DNA of 64,000 nucleotides from Pseudomonas sp. MWU13-2105 (GTDB taxonomy: Bacteria > Pseudomonadota > Gammaproteobacteria > Pseudomonadales > Pseudomonadaceae), in assembly GCF_023242315.1 (NCBI RefSeq), contig NZ_JALLIY010000002.1, positions 310,001-374,000 on the forward strand, read 5' to 3'. A program made the translations under genes and the position numbers. The notes beneath the pieces were generated by a model. It did not search any database. It was given only the letters and a program-made list of their open reading frames with translations, and had not been told where the DNA came from. Positions within the stretch are counted from its first letter, which is position 1, and each line of letters begins with the position of its first letter. Below, piece by piece: positions 36,083 to 45,065 of the stretch.

Positions 36083-36763
36083 ATGCCCCATATCCTGATT
36101 GTCGAAGACGAAGCGGCGATTGCCGATACCCTGATCTATGCCCTGCAGGGTGAAGGGTTCACCACCACTTGGCTGAACCTGGGTGGTGCGGCGGTCGAGC
36201 ACCAGCGGGCGATGCCCGCCGACCTGCTGATCCTCGATATCGGCCTGCCGGATATCAGCGGGTTCGAGGTATGCAAGCAACTGCGGCGCTTTACCGAAGT
36301 GCCAGTGATGTTCCTCAGCGCCCGCGATGGTGAGATCGACCGCGTGGTGGGCCTGGAAATCGGTGCCGACGATTATGTGGTCAAGCCCTTCAGCCCACGG
36401 GAAGTCGCGGCGCGGGTGCGGGCGATCCTCAAGCGTGTGGTGCCCCCGGCGCTGTCGGCGGTTTCCAGCGAGCGCTTCCTGGTCGATCACGAACGGGTAC
36501 AGATCAGCTATCGCAGCCAGCCCTTGAACCTGACCCGCCACGAATTCCGCCTGCTCGCCAGCCTGCTGGAACAACCCGAACGGGTCTTCAGCCGCGAGCA
36601 GTTGCTCGATGCCCTGGGCGTGGCGGCGGATGCCGGCTACGAGCGCAATATCGACAGTCACATCAAGAGCCTGCGCGCCAAGCTGCGGGCGGTGGCTGGC
36701 GATGCCGAACCGATCCAGACCCATCGCGGCCTGGGCTACAGCTACAGTCCGGGGAACAGCTGA
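36083..36763 (+). CDS. creB: Response regulator CreB
   Basis: A 226-residue OmpR-type regulator. The receiver domain has acidic pocket residues at IVEDE, phosphoacceptor D52 in LLILDIGLPDISG, and Lys in YVVKPFSPREV. The winged-helix domain has NLTRHEFRLLASLLEQPERV and ERNIDSHIKSLRAKLRAVAG. It is translationally coupled to creC and clustered with creD, which identifies it as CreB rather than another OmpR-family regulator. In Pseudomonas, CreBC responds to cell-wall stress and beta-lactams. ATG 36083 has only a weak upstream site (CGGACG). Confidence 0.92.
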   Translation: MPHILIVEDEAAIADTLIYALQGEGFTTTWLNLGGAAVEHQRAMPADLLILDIGLPDISGFEVCKQLRRFTEVPVMFLSARDGEIDRVVGLEIGADDYVVKPFSPREVAARVRAILKRVVPPALSAVSSERFLVDHERVQISYRSQPLNLTRHEFRLLASLLEQPERVFSREQLLDALGVAADAGYERNIDSHIKSLRAKLRAVAGDAEPIQTHRGLGYSYSPGNS

Positions 36764-38184
36764 TGCCGTTGGGGATCCGGATTTTCCTGGTGTACTTCCT
36801 TTTCGTCGGTCTGACCGGCTATTTCGTGCTGAACACGGTGATGAAGGAAATCCGCCCAGGCGTGCGTCAGTCCACCGAGGAAACCCTGGTGGACACCGCC
36901 AACCTGCTGGCGGAAATCCTCCACGACGACGTGAAGAACGGCACCCTCAGCCAGAGTCGCCTGCCGCAGGCACTGAAAGCCTACGGCCAGCGCAAGCCGG
37001 CGGCGACCATCTGGGGGCTGGAGAAGAATCAGGTCAACCACCGGATCTACGTGACCGACGCCCACGGCATGGTATTGCTCGATTCCGCCGAGCAGGCGGT
37101 GGGGCAGGACTATTCGAACTGGAACGATGTCTACCTGACCCTGCGCGGCGAGTACGGCGCCCGCTCGACCCGCACGGTGGATGGCGACCCGAACTCTTCG
37201 GTGATGCACGTTGGCGCGCCGATCACCGATAACGGCCAGATTATTGGCGTGGTCACGGTGGCCAAGCCGAACAGTTCGTTGCAGCCTTATGTGGACCGCA
37301 CTGAGCATCGCCTGCTGCTATACGGCGCCGGGTTGATCGGCCTCGGCCTGTTGTTCGGCGCACTATTGTCCTGGTGGCTGAGTGCGGCGTTGCGGCGCCT
37401 GACCGCTTACGCCCAGGCGGTCAGCGAAGGTCATAAAGCCGAGTTGCCGCGCTATCGCGGTGGCGAGATGGCGCAGTTGGCCAACGCCGTGGAGCATATG
37501 CGTACGCAGTTGGAGGGCAAGGCCTATGTCGAGCGCTATGTACACACCCTGACCCACGAACTGAAAAGCCCGTTGGCGGCGATTCGCGGGGCAGCGGAGT
37601 TGTTGCAGGGCGAGATGCCGGAGGCTCAGCGTGAGCGCTTCGTCAGTAATATCGACAGCGAAAGCGCGCGGATGCAGCAGTTGATCGAGCGACTGCTGAA
37701 CCTGGCACTGGTGGAGCAGCGTCAGGCATTGGAGGAGCAGGTAGAGGTCCCACTGGCCAAACTGGTGGATGAGGTGTTGCAGGCCCAGGCCGCACGAATC
37801 GAGCGCGGGCACTTGCAGGTGGAGCAGTCGATCGCGCCGGACCTGACGCTGTTTGGCGAACCGTTCCTGCTGCGCCAGGCCATCGGCAATCTGCTGGACA
37901 ACGCGCTGGATTTCACTCCGCCGCAAGGACTTGTGCGCTTCAAGGCCGAACGCCTTGGCCGGGAGCTGTGCCTGACGCTGTTCAACCAGGCCGAGGCGAT
38001 CCCCGAGTATGCGCTGCCAAGATTGAGCGAGCGTTTCTACTCCCTTCCAAGGCCGGGCAGCGGTCGCAAAAGTACCGGGCTGGGACTGAACTTTGTCGAG
38101 GAAGTGATGAAGCTGCACGGCGGCGAATTGCACATCGGCAATGTGCTCGGTGGCGTCGAGGTCAGCCTGAGCTTTCCCGGATAA
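36763..38184 (+). CDS. creC: Sensor histidine kinase CreC
   Basis: A 473-residue membrane kinase. Membrane segments are at the N-terminus (IRIFLVYFLFVGLTGYFVL) and near residues 187-206 (LLLYGAGLIGLGLLFGALLS), enclosing a periplasmic sensor domain. A HAMP-like stretch precedes the His box THELKSPLAAIRGAAELLQ. The ATP-binding N box is AIGNLLDNALDFTP and the G box GSGRKSTGLGLNFVEE. Its ATG overlaps the creB stop (TGATG). It phosphorylates CreB in response to an envelope signal. Confidence 0.94.
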   Translation: MPLGIRIFLVYFLFVGLTGYFVLNTVMKEIRPGVRQSTEETLVDTANLLAEILHDDVKNGTLSQSRLPQALKAYGQRKPAATIWGLEKNQVNHRIYVTDAHGMVLLDSAEQAVGQDYSNWNDVYLTLRGEYGARSTRTVDGDPNSSVMHVGAPITDNGQIIGVVTVAKPNSSLQPYVDRTEHRLLLYGAGLIGLGLLFGALLSWWLSAALRRLTAYAQAVSEGHKAELPRYRGGEMAQLANAVEHMRTQLEGKAYVERYVHTLTHELKSPLAAIRGAAELLQGEMPEAQRERFVSNIDSESARMQQLIERLLNLALVEQRQALEEQVEVPLAKLVDEVLQAQAARIERGHLQVEQSIAPDLTLFGEPFLLRQAIGNLLDNALDFTPPQGLVRFKAERLGRELCLTLFNQAEAIPEYALPRLSERFYSLPRPGSGRKSTGLGLNFVEEVMKLHGGELHIGNVLGGVEVSLSFPG

Positions 38185-38194
38185 ACACGGCATC

Positions 38195-38210
38195 TCCACA
38201 CAGTCTCCAC
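38195..38210 (+). promoter_or_regulatory. Candidate CreB-binding tandem repeat upstream of creD
   Basis: TCCAC-N6-TCCAC (38195-38199 and 38206-38210; both within the longer repeat TCTCCACA), 67 bases before the creD ATG. The layout equals the E. coli cre tag TTCAC-N6-TTCAC with one change per half. Assignment is by pattern only. Confidence 0.5.
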
Positions 38211-38276
38211 ATTCGCCCCATCAAGCCCCCACACTGGTTGCGCAGACTCTCCCCCATACCAACAGGGAGAGAACCC

Positions 38277-39650
38277 ATGAACCGCGGTCTGGCTATAAAA
38301 CTCGGGGCGATTGCCCTACTGATGCTGTTGTTGCTGGTTCCGTTGATGATGATCGATGGGGTGATCAGCGAACGCCAGCGCTTGCGTGACGGCGTCCTGG
38401 AAGATATCGCCCGCAGTTCCAGCTACAGCCAGCAATTGAATGGTCCGCTGCTGGTGGTGCCGTATCGCCAGACGGTCCGCGAATGGAAGACCGATGCCAA
38501 GGGCGAGCGCTACCAGCAAAGCAGCGAAGTCAGCGGGCGGCTGTATTTTTTGCCGGAGCGTTTCGAGCTCGATGGCAAGGTCCAGACCGAGCTGCGCTCG
38601 CGGGGCATTTATGAAGCGCGGCTGTTTCACGCCAATAACCGGATCAGCGGTAACTTTGTGTTGCCGCTGCAATTGGGCATCACTGAAGGCTTTGCCGATT
38701 ATCGCTTCGACGAACCGTACCTGGCCGTGGGCATCAGCGATATCCGTGGCATCGAAAACGCCCTGACCTTGCAGGTGGGCAGCCAGAACCTGGAGTTCCG
38801 GCCCGGGACCCAGGTCAGTTGGCTGGGCGACGGTGTGCATGTGAACTTGCCGCGCGTCGATGGCCGCGAGGAGCAACGCCTCGATTTCTCCTTCGACTTG
38901 GTGCTACAGGGTACCGGTCAGTTGCAGGTGTTGCCGGTGGGCAAGACCAGCACTATCCATTTGAGCGCCGATTGGCCGCATCCGAGCTTTATCGGCAACT
39001 ACCTGCCGGTCAAGCGGGAAGTGACCGACCAGGGTTTCAGTGCCCAGTGGCAGACGTCGTTCTTCTCCACCAATCTGCGTGAAGCCCTGAACAACTGCCT
39101 GCAGACCAGCGACTGCGACGGCTTCAAGGCCCGCAGCTTCGGCGTGAGTTTTATCGAGCCGGTGGACCAGTACCTCAAGTCCGACCGGGCGATCAAATAT
39201 GCGCTGCTGTTCATCGCCCTGACCTTTGCCGGCTTCTTCCTGTTCGAAGTGCTCAAGCGCCTGGCGGTACACCCGATCCAGTATGCCCTGGTCGGGGTTG
39301 CATTGGCCTTCTTCTATCTGCTGTTGCTGTCGTTGTCCGAGCACCTGGGGTTTGGCCTGGCATATCTGTTGTCGGCTGGTGCCTGTGTCGGGTTGATCGG
39401 TTTTTATGTCTGTCATGTGTTGCGCAGCCTGGCCCATGGCCTTGGCTTCGCTGTCGCCCTGGCCGCCTTGTATGGCTTGCTCTACGGACTGCTCAGCGCC
39501 GAGGACTATGCGTTGCTGATGGGCTCGCTGCTGCTGTTCTGCCTGCTCGGGGTGTTCATGGTGCTGACCCGCAAACTCGATTGGTACGGGATCGGCCAGG
39601 GCAAGCCTGCCGGAGCGCTGAACCTTGATACCGGAGCCGCCCATGAGTAG
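38277..39650 (+). CDS. creD: Inner membrane protein CreD
   Basis: A 457-residue membrane protein. One N-terminal membrane segment (LGAIALLMLLLLVPLMMIDG) precedes a large periplasmic domain (ISERQRLRDGVLEDIARSSS, LYFLPERFELDGKVQTELRS). A C-terminal block of about five further membrane segments starts at YALLFIALTFAGFFLFEVLK. CreD is induced by CreBC on envelope stress; its biochemical role is not settled. The start has AGGGAGAG. It sits 92 bases after creC with its own probable promoter. Confidence 0.93.
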   Translation: MNRGLAIKLGAIALLMLLLLVPLMMIDGVISERQRLRDGVLEDIARSSSYSQQLNGPLLVVPYRQTVREWKTDAKGERYQQSSEVSGRLYFLPERFELDGKVQTELRSRGIYEARLFHANNRISGNFVLPLQLGITEGFADYRFDEPYLAVGISDIRGIENALTLQVGSQNLEFRPGTQVSWLGDGVHVNLPRVDGREEQRLDFSFDLVLQGTGQLQVLPVGKTSTIHLSADWPHPSFIGNYLPVKREVTDQGFSAQWQTSFFSTNLREALNNCLQTSDCDGFKARSFGVSFIEPVDQYLKSDRAIKYALLFIALTFAGFFLFEVLKRLAVHPIQYALVGVALAFFYLLLLSLSEHLGFGLAYLLSAGACVGLIGFYVCHVLRSLAHGLGFAVALAALYGLLYGLLSAEDYALLMGSLLLFCLLGVFMVLTRKLDWYGIGQGKPAGALNLDTGAAHE

Positions 39651-39734
39651 GTCGCTGGGGTTGCGCGAGGATCAGCAATGGGGCGCGGAGTTGGCCCGTT
39701 TGCTCAAGGCCAGTCAGTCAAGACCGAACCCGGT

Positions 39735-39763
39735 CTTTGTAGGAGCAGAGCTTGCTCGCGAAG
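39735..39763. repeat. Single REP half element
   Basis: TTTGTAGGAGCAGAGCTTGC and the following TCGCGAAG form one REP arm without a partner, in the 195-base gap between creD and the small membrane protein. Nothing else is evident in this gap. Confidence 0.55.
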
Positions 39764-39845
39764 AGGCCCGTGAGATTGCTGAAAGCTTCACGGGCACGCC
39801 CCGTTCCAAGTTGCGTAGCGCTTTGTCTTGAGGTCTCACCGGCGG

Positions 39846-40031
39846 TTACCCATTGTGATTGTCCAACAGGCCACGCAGGGAAATAGCCGCCGGAATTCCC
39901 AGCCCCAGCCAGCTCAGCGCGTCCCAGGCGCCATCGCCCAGGAGCGCGGCGAACAGGCCGGCGGCGCTGAGCAGGGCGATCAGCGTGGGAATGCCGAAGA
40001 CCCTCCAGAAAATCGATGAGTGCGGTTTCAT
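39846..40031 (-). CDS. Small membrane protein after PepSY gene
   Basis: A 61-residue protein (MKPHSSIFWRVFGIPTLIAL ...) with two hydrophobic segments, VFGIPTLIALLSAAGLFAAL and ALSWLGLGIPAAISLRGLL. The ATG overlaps the PepSY gene stop by four bases. Small membrane proteins of this type commonly follow PepSY proteins in Pseudomonas siderophore-receptor operons; the function is unknown. Confidence 0.75.
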   Translation of the reverse strand: MKPHSSIFWRVFGIPTLIALLSAAGLFAALLGDGAWDALSWLGLGIPAAISLRGLLDNHNG

Positions 40032-41146
40032 TGTGCGCCCTCGTTTTTCCGGCTGGCCCCTCGACGTATCCACCACAGGTACACGCCGCTGCCGAGCACG
40101 ATGATGGTCAAGCCATCCAGCACCGCCCAGAGGACCTTCATCGGCCTGCCACCGTAGTTGCCGAAATGCAGCGGTTGCGACAGGCCCATGGCGTCCATGT
40201 ACCAGGGGCGCTGGCCGATAGCGGTGACTTGCAGGGTAGCGGCGTCGATCAGCACCGGGGTCAGCAGGTGCGAGGTCAGGTGGCTGCTGCCTTTCATAAA
40301 CACCGCGTAGTGGTGTTCGCTGGAAAAGCGCGTGCCGGGAAAGGCGATGAAGTCCGGGCTCATGCCGGGGGCGGCGTCGGCGGCGATTTCCAGCAGGCGG
40401 GTGGCCGGGGCGAGCTCGGTCAGTGGCGGGGCGTTGCGGTACGGCGCGACCATGGCGCCGAGGCTGTCGGTGCGCCAGGCTGCGATCAGCAGGTCGGCAC
40501 AGGCGCTGATCACCCCGGTGATGCCCACCACCAGGCACCAGGTCAGGGTCACGATGCCGATCAGGTTGTGCAGGTCGAGCCAGCGCAGGCGGGTGGATTT
40601 ATGCCGGCGCACGCTGGCGAATCTCAACCGGCGCATGAACGGCAGGTAGAGCACCACGCCGGAGATGATCGCCAGCACGAACAGCACCCCCATGAAGGCC
40701 AGCAGCAGTTTGCCAGGAAGCCCGGCGAAAATATCCACGTGCAGGCGCAGCATGACCATCATCAGCCCGCTGTTGGCCGAGGGCAGTTCCACGGCCTGGC
40801 CGCTGCGGGCGTCGAGCATGAAGGTGTGGGAGGCGTTGGGTTCGGTGCCGGCGGTTTGCGCCATGATCGTGGTCACGCCGTTGGGCTCGTCCTCGTCCCA
40901 GCCGAAGTACTGCATGACTTCGCCCGGGCGATGGGCCGCGGCGGCGCGGACCAGTTGCTGCAGGTCCAGGCGCGGGCTATCGGCGGGCAGTGCCGGCAGC
41001 TCGGCGGCGTCGCCCAGCAGGTGGTCGATTTCATGGTGGAAGATCAACGGCAGACCGGTCAGTGCCAGCATCAGCAGGAACAGGGTGCAGATCAGGCTGG
41101 TCCAGGTGTGGACAAGGGACCAGCGGCGGATGGTTTGGCTTTTCAT
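40028..41146 (-). CDS. PepSY-associated membrane protein of the iron-uptake locus
   Basis: A 372-residue inner membrane protein with about four membrane segments: SLICTLFLLMLALTGLPLIF, LLLAFMGVLFVLAIISGVVL, IGIVTLTWCLVVGITGVISA and VLDGLTIIVLGSGVYLWWIR. It has PepSY/PiuB-type periplasmic loops and conserved His in LIFHHEIDHLL and RWLDLHNLIG. The family (FoxB-like) is thought to reduce or release iron from siderophores in the periplasm. It is on the same strand and 175 bases after the TonB-dependent receptor, and coupled to the small protein downstream. Confidence 0.87.
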   Translation of the reverse strand: MKSQTIRRWSLVHTWTSLICTLFLLMLALTGLPLIFHHEIDHLLGDAAELPALPADSPRLDLQQLVRAAAAHRPGEVMQYFGWDEDEPNGVTTIMAQTAGTEPNASHTFMLDARSGQAVELPSANSGLMMVMLRLHVDIFAGLPGKLLLAFMGVLFVLAIISGVVLYLPFMRRLRFASVRRHKSTRLRWLDLHNLIGIVTLTWCLVVGITGVISACADLLIAAWRTDSLGAMVAPYRNAPPLTELAPATRLLEIAADAAPGMSPDFIAFPGTRFSSEHHYAVFMKGSSHLTSHLLTPVLIDAATLQVTAIGQRPWYMDAMGLSQPLHFGNYGGRPMKVLWAVLDGLTIIVLGSGVYLWWIRRGASRKNEGAQ

Positions 41147-41235
41147 GGTTCGCCACAGTCTGGATGGGGGCCGCTATAGAAAAGGGCTTGCCTCAAGGTT
41201 GTCCCGCTAAGCAAATGGGATCTTGGAAAGCCGCA

Positions 41236-41275
41236 GAACCTTGTGGGAGCCGGCAAGCCGGCTCCCACAAGGTTC
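41236..41275. repeat. Perfect 19-bp inverted repeat (REP type)
   Basis: GAACCTTGTGGGAGCCGGC-AA-complement is a perfect 40-base palindrome between the receptor and PepSY genes. It can form a strong hairpin and probably reduces transcription from the receptor gene into the PepSY gene. Confidence 0.8.
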
Positions 41276-41321
41276 GCGGTGTTTCAGGTGGTCCGCGTGA
41301 TCAGGGTGTATGCGGGTGCGG

Positions 41322-43730
41322 TTACCACTTGTAGTTCACGCTGGCGACCACGCTGCGTTCGTCGCCGTAGTAGCACCAGTAGCCGTCGCAGGTGGCGAGG
41401 TAGTCCTTGTTGAACAGGTTCTTGGCGTCCACGGCCAGCGCGGCGCCCTTGAGGCTTTGGTGCAGGCGCCCGAGGTCGTAGTGCAGCGAGGCGTCATAGA
41501 TGGTGTAGGCACCGACATGACCGAGATAGGTGTTGCTCTGGTTGCCATAGGTGTCGCCGACATAGCGCATCCCGGCGCCGATGCCAAAGCCGTCGAGCAC
41601 ACCGTCATGCCAGGTGTAGTCGCCACGGAAGGTCGCCTGGTTGCGAGGGATCTGCGGTACGCGGTTGCCTTTGTCGTCACCGTTGAGGATCCGGGTCTCG
41701 GTGTAGCTGTAGGAACTCACCAGCTTCAGGTTGTCGGTGATGTCGGCCGTGGCTTCCAGCTCCAGGCCCTGGGCCTTGATCTCGCCGATCTGGCTGGTGA
41801 TGCTGTTCTCGGTGATCGAGACGTTCTTCTGGCGCAGGTCGTATACGGCGGCGGTCAGCAGGGTCCTGCTACCAGGCGGTTGGTACTTGATCCCGGTCTC
41901 GTACTGGCGGCCCTGGGTCGGCTTGAGCGAGCTGGTGGCGCTGACATTGGCCCCGGCGGCCGGCTGGAAGGACTCGGTATAGGAAATGTAGGGCGTGACG
42001 CCGTTGTCGAAGACGTAGTTCAGGCCGGCGTTGCCGCTGAAGGCACTGTCGCGCTGGGTGCTGGTGACACCGTTGTTATTGTTGAAGGTGGTGCCGGTGT
42101 GGACCCAGTCCTCGCGGCCGCCGAAGGTCAGGCGCCATTGGTCGAGGCTGATCTGGTCCTGGGCGTAGAGGCCGGTCTGGTCGGTCTTCTGGTTGTAGTT
42201 GTACAGGTCGAAGTACTGGATATTGGCGAAATTCTGGCCGTAGATCGGGCGGATGACATTGGTGCCCGGCGCCGTGCCGTATTGCCAGCGGTAGTCGGTG
42301 TCGGAGCGCTGGTGATCCAGGCCGAGCAACAGCGTATGCGCCAGGGCGCCGGTCTGGAAGTCGGCCTGGAAGTTGTTGTCCACGGCGATCTGGGCGATGT
42401 CTTCGTTGACGATACCGGCGGAGCGGCCGATGTTGCCGTCGGCGTCGACCGCGTTGACGCCGTTGGCCACGGTCAGGCCCTGGAAGTCCAGTTCGCTCTT
42501 GGTGTAGCGCAGGTTCTGCTTGAATCGCCAGACGTCGTTCAGGCGATGATCGAAGGCATAGCCGAGTGCGTAATAGGTGCGGTGGTAGAACTCCCAGTTC
42601 GGGTCACCCAGGTCCTTGCCGTGGGAGATCGGGCCGAACGGCGAGTCGATCTTCGTCCCTTGCAGGGGCAGGAACTGCCCGGTGATGCCGGTGTTGTCGT
42701 GGGTGTACTGGGAAATCAGGGTCAGATGGGTGTCGTCGGCGATATTCCAGGTCAGGCTCGGGGCGATGTTGTAGCGTTCGTCGGGGATATGATCGGTGGC
42801 CGAGCCGCTGTCGCGCACCACGCCGCTGACACGGTAGAGAAACCGGCCCTCGTCATCGATTTTTCCGCTGCTGTCGAAGTTGATCTGCTTGTGCTCGTTG
42901 TTGCCGGCCTGCAGTTCGATTTCGTGTGCGCTTTCAGCCTGCGGGCGGCGGCTGACCATGTCGAGCATGCCACCGGGTGGCGTCTGGCCGTAGACCGAGG
43001 ACGCCGGACCGCGCAGCACGGTGATGCGCTCCAGGTCCCAGGGCTCGACTTTCGGGTTGGCGTAGGAGCCTTTGGGCAGCGGCAGGCCATCGAGGAACTG
43101 CGTCGGGTCGAAACCGCGAATCCGCAGCCAGTCGGCCCGGGAGTCGGAGCCGTAGCCACTGCTGGTAACGCCGGCGGCATAGCGCAGCGCGTCGTTGAGG
43201 TTGAGCACGCTGCGGTCGTCCATCTGCTGGCGGGTGATCACCGACAGGGAGCGTGGGACTTCGACGATTGGCGTATCGGTCTTGGTGCCGGCGGCGGTGC
43301 GCGTGGCGGTATAGCCTTCGACCGGGCCCCAGGCGCTTTCAGCGATGCCCTGGCCGGTGACAGTGGTTTCCGGCAAGGCCACGACGCCGCCCGGGATGGC
43401 GATCAGGGTGTAGGTTCCCGTGCTGCTCTGGAGCAACTGCAGGCCGGTACCGCCGAGAGCGGTGTGCAGGGCGCTGATGGCATCGAACTGGCCTTTGACC
43501 GGTACCGAAGTCTTGCCCGAGGCCAGCGCCGGGTCGAGGCTCAGGGCCAGGCCGGCCTGGCTGGCGAGCTGGCTCAGGGTCGAACCCAGCGGCCCGGCCG
43601 GCAGGTTATAAGCATGGACGCTGGCCGCCTCTTCGGCGGCGACCAGCGTCGGGCTGAGCAGCGGGCTGCCAAGGGCGATGGCGACGGCGAGAAGACTGGG
43701 GCGCAGCAAGGTATCGAGCGAGCGGGACAT
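41322..43730 (-). CDS. TonB-dependent siderophore receptor with signalling domain (FoxA/FiuA-like)
   Basis: An 802-residue outer membrane receptor. The signal peptide ends near LLSPTLVAA. An STN signalling domain follows (HAYNLPAGPLGSTLSQLASQ, ALHTALGGTGLQLLQSSTGT). A TonB box-like segment lies around ALPETTVTGQG, then the plug (DTPIVEVPRSLSVITRQQM, LRIRGFDPTQFLDGLPLPKG, LERITVLRGPASSVYGQTPP). A 22-strand barrel ends in Trp (SVVASVNYKW). The plug resembles hydroxamate receptors (ferrioxamine/ferrichrome types), but the ligand cannot be told. The STN domain and adjacent FecI/FecR genes indicate cell-surface signalling. The start has AGGAA. Confidence 0.93.
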   Translation of the reverse strand: MSRSLDTLLRPSLLAVAIALGSPLLSPTLVAAEEAASVHAYNLPAGPLGSTLSQLASQAGLALSLDPALASGKTSVPVKGQFDAISALHTALGGTGLQLLQSSTGTYTLIAIPGGVVALPETTVTGQGIAESAWGPVEGYTATRTAAGTKTDTPIVEVPRSLSVITRQQMDDRSVLNLNDALRYAAGVTSSGYGSDSRADWLRIRGFDPTQFLDGLPLPKGSYANPKVEPWDLERITVLRGPASSVYGQTPPGGMLDMVSRRPQAESAHEIELQAGNNEHKQINFDSSGKIDDEGRFLYRVSGVVRDSGSATDHIPDERYNIAPSLTWNIADDTHLTLISQYTHDNTGITGQFLPLQGTKIDSPFGPISHGKDLGDPNWEFYHRTYYALGYAFDHRLNDVWRFKQNLRYTKSELDFQGLTVANGVNAVDADGNIGRSAGIVNEDIAQIAVDNNFQADFQTGALAHTLLLGLDHQRSDTDYRWQYGTAPGTNVIRPIYGQNFANIQYFDLYNYNQKTDQTGLYAQDQISLDQWRLTFGGREDWVHTGTTFNNNNGVTSTQRDSAFSGNAGLNYVFDNGVTPYISYTESFQPAAGANVSATSSLKPTQGRQYETGIKYQPPGSRTLLTAAVYDLRQKNVSITENSITSQIGEIKAQGLELEATADITDNLKLVSSYSYTETRILNGDDKGNRVPQIPRNQATFRGDYTWHDGVLDGFGIGAGMRYVGDTYGNQSNTYLGHVGAYTIYDASLHYDLGRLHQSLKGAALAVDAKNLFNKDYLATCDGYWCYYGDERSVVASVNYKW

Positions 43731-43853
43731 AGGGCGGGTTCCTGAATGGAAATGTTTCTCAATGCCTATGGGCCGGACGAAATCCAGAAAGTGATAGAGC
43801 TGATTGAAAATAATTTAGATTCACATCGGCGGTAGGCGCAAACCGTGATCTAC

Positions 43854-44004
43854 CTTGTGGCGAGCGGGCTTGTCGGGACGCTACACCACCGCTCTGGGGG
43901 GGCGAAGCCCCCTAAAACCGGAGAACTCGGTGTATCAGGCAGACCGGGATAGCCGGTTCTGCGACTGCTGTGCAGCCGAGCGCGGGCAAGCCCGCTCACC
44001 ACAA
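43854..44004. repeat. Composite REP-type element, copy 3 (diverged)
   Basis: Outer arms CTTGTGGCGAGCGGGCTTG / complement, inner GGGGGGCGAAGCCCCC and a spacer with AAAACCGGAGAACTCGG. It is the same design as the element at 14136 but diverged, and fills much of the 354-base gap between the FecR-like and receptor genes. Upstream of the receptor (43803-43822) is an AT-rich TTGAAAATAATTTAGATT stretch that may hold its promoter. Confidence 0.75.
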
Positions 44005-44084
44005 CACCGCGTTCGGCTTGAGGTTTTTGAACTGGCTGGGATTGGGGCAAGCAGCCTCACCACAGAGTTCATCTCGGATTCGGC

Positions 44085-45065
44085 TCAGGGCCTGGTCTCG
44101 GCCTTGGCCTGCACCGTCACCCACCACTGCGTATGCCGCGCGATCCGCACCGGCAAGGTCGGCAGTAACGCGCTCAGCGCCAGGTTGGTGTCGTGTAGCG
44201 GGAAGCTGCCGCTGATCCGCAGGTCGGCGACCTTCGGGTCGACCCCCAGATGGCCGCGACGGTAGCGGCCCAACTCCTCGAGCATGTCGGCCAGGCGCAC
44301 GTTGTCCACCACCAGCATGCCCCGGGTCCAGGCATCGGCGCCGGGGTTGAGGGCCAGCAGTGGACCCAGGCTGTCACGCTGCATCAGCACCTGCTGGCCT
44401 TCATGGAGGATCTGTTCGTCGGTGCCGGCCTGCGGGCGGGCGGCCACCGCCGATTGCAGGACGCTCAATCGCGTGCCGTCATCTTCACGCTTGACCAGGA
44501 AGCGTGTGCCCAGCGCGCGCATGCGCCCGGCATCGGTTTCGACGATAAACGGCCGGGCATCGTTATGCCCGGTCTCGATCAGGATCTCACCCTCGCGCAG
44601 GACGATGCGTCGGGTCCTCTCATCGAAGCGCACATCCAGGGCACTGTGGGTATTGAGCTGGATCACGGTGCCATCGGCCAGGTGCAGGGTGCGTTGCTCG
44701 CCGGTGGCGGTGCGCTGGTCGGCCAGCCAGTAATCGAGGGGCAGGTAACGATGGCCGAGGAACAGCGCCAGGCCGCCAGCCAGCATCACACTGGCCAGGC
44801 CGCTACCGAGCTTGCGCAGCCGCTGTCGAACGCCGTCGCGGGATTTCAACAGGGCGCCGCGCGCCGGGCCGCTGGTGCCGCTGAAGCGTTGGTCGAGCAG
44901 GCCCAACTGCGACCAGGCACGGGCGTGTTCTTCATGGGCCGCGTGCCATTTCTCGAACTCGGCCTGCTCCAGCGTGTTGCGGCTACCTGAGTCGAGGCAC
45001 AACTGCCAGGCGATGGCGGCATCGAGGACGCGGGCGGACACCGGCTTGGCGCTGAACGGGGTCAT
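44085..45065 (-). CDS. FecR-like sigma regulator
   Basis: A 326-residue inner membrane regulator. The cytoplasmic N-terminus (RVLDAAIAWQLCLDSGSRNT, FEKWHAAHEEHARAWSQL) is the conserved FecR N-terminal domain. A membrane segment (LASVMLAGGLALFLGH, about residues 91-106) follows. The periplasmic FecR domain has RTLHLADGTVIQLNTHSALD, REGEILIETGHNDARPFIVE and GTRFLVKREDDGTRLSVLQS. It relays the receptor signal to the sigma factor. The start overlaps the sigma stop (ATGA). Confidence 0.9.
   Translation of the reverse strand: MTPFSAKPVSARVLDAAIAWQLCLDSGSRNTLEQAEFEKWHAAHEEHARAWSQLGLLDQRFSGTSGPARGALLKSRDGVRQRLRKLGSGLASVMLAGGLALFLGHRYLPLDYWLADQRTATGEQRTLHLADGTVIQLNTHSALDVRFDERTRRIVLREGEILIETGHNDARPFIVETDAGRMRALGTRFLVKREDDGTRLSVLQSAVAARPQAGTDEQILHEGQQVLMQRDSLGPLLALNPGADAWTRGMLVVDNVRLADMLEELGRYRRGHLGVDPKVADLRISGSFPLHDTNLALSALLPTLPVRIARHTQWWVTVQAKAETRP

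Noticed and set aside
39643..39831. Short plus-strand ORF after creD
   Set aside because: It runs through a REP half element and has no convincing ribosome site of its own; best explained as chance.
41310..43745. 811-residue plus-strand ORF opposite the TonB-dependent receptor
   Set aside because: Valine/glycine-rich composition caused by reading the complement of a GC-rich gene; the receptor on the other strand has signal peptide, plug and barrel.
43803..43822. Fur box upstream of the TonB-dependent receptor
   Set aside because: The AT-rich stretch matches the 19-base consensus at fewer than half the positions in the alignments I tried, so it was not listed as a site.
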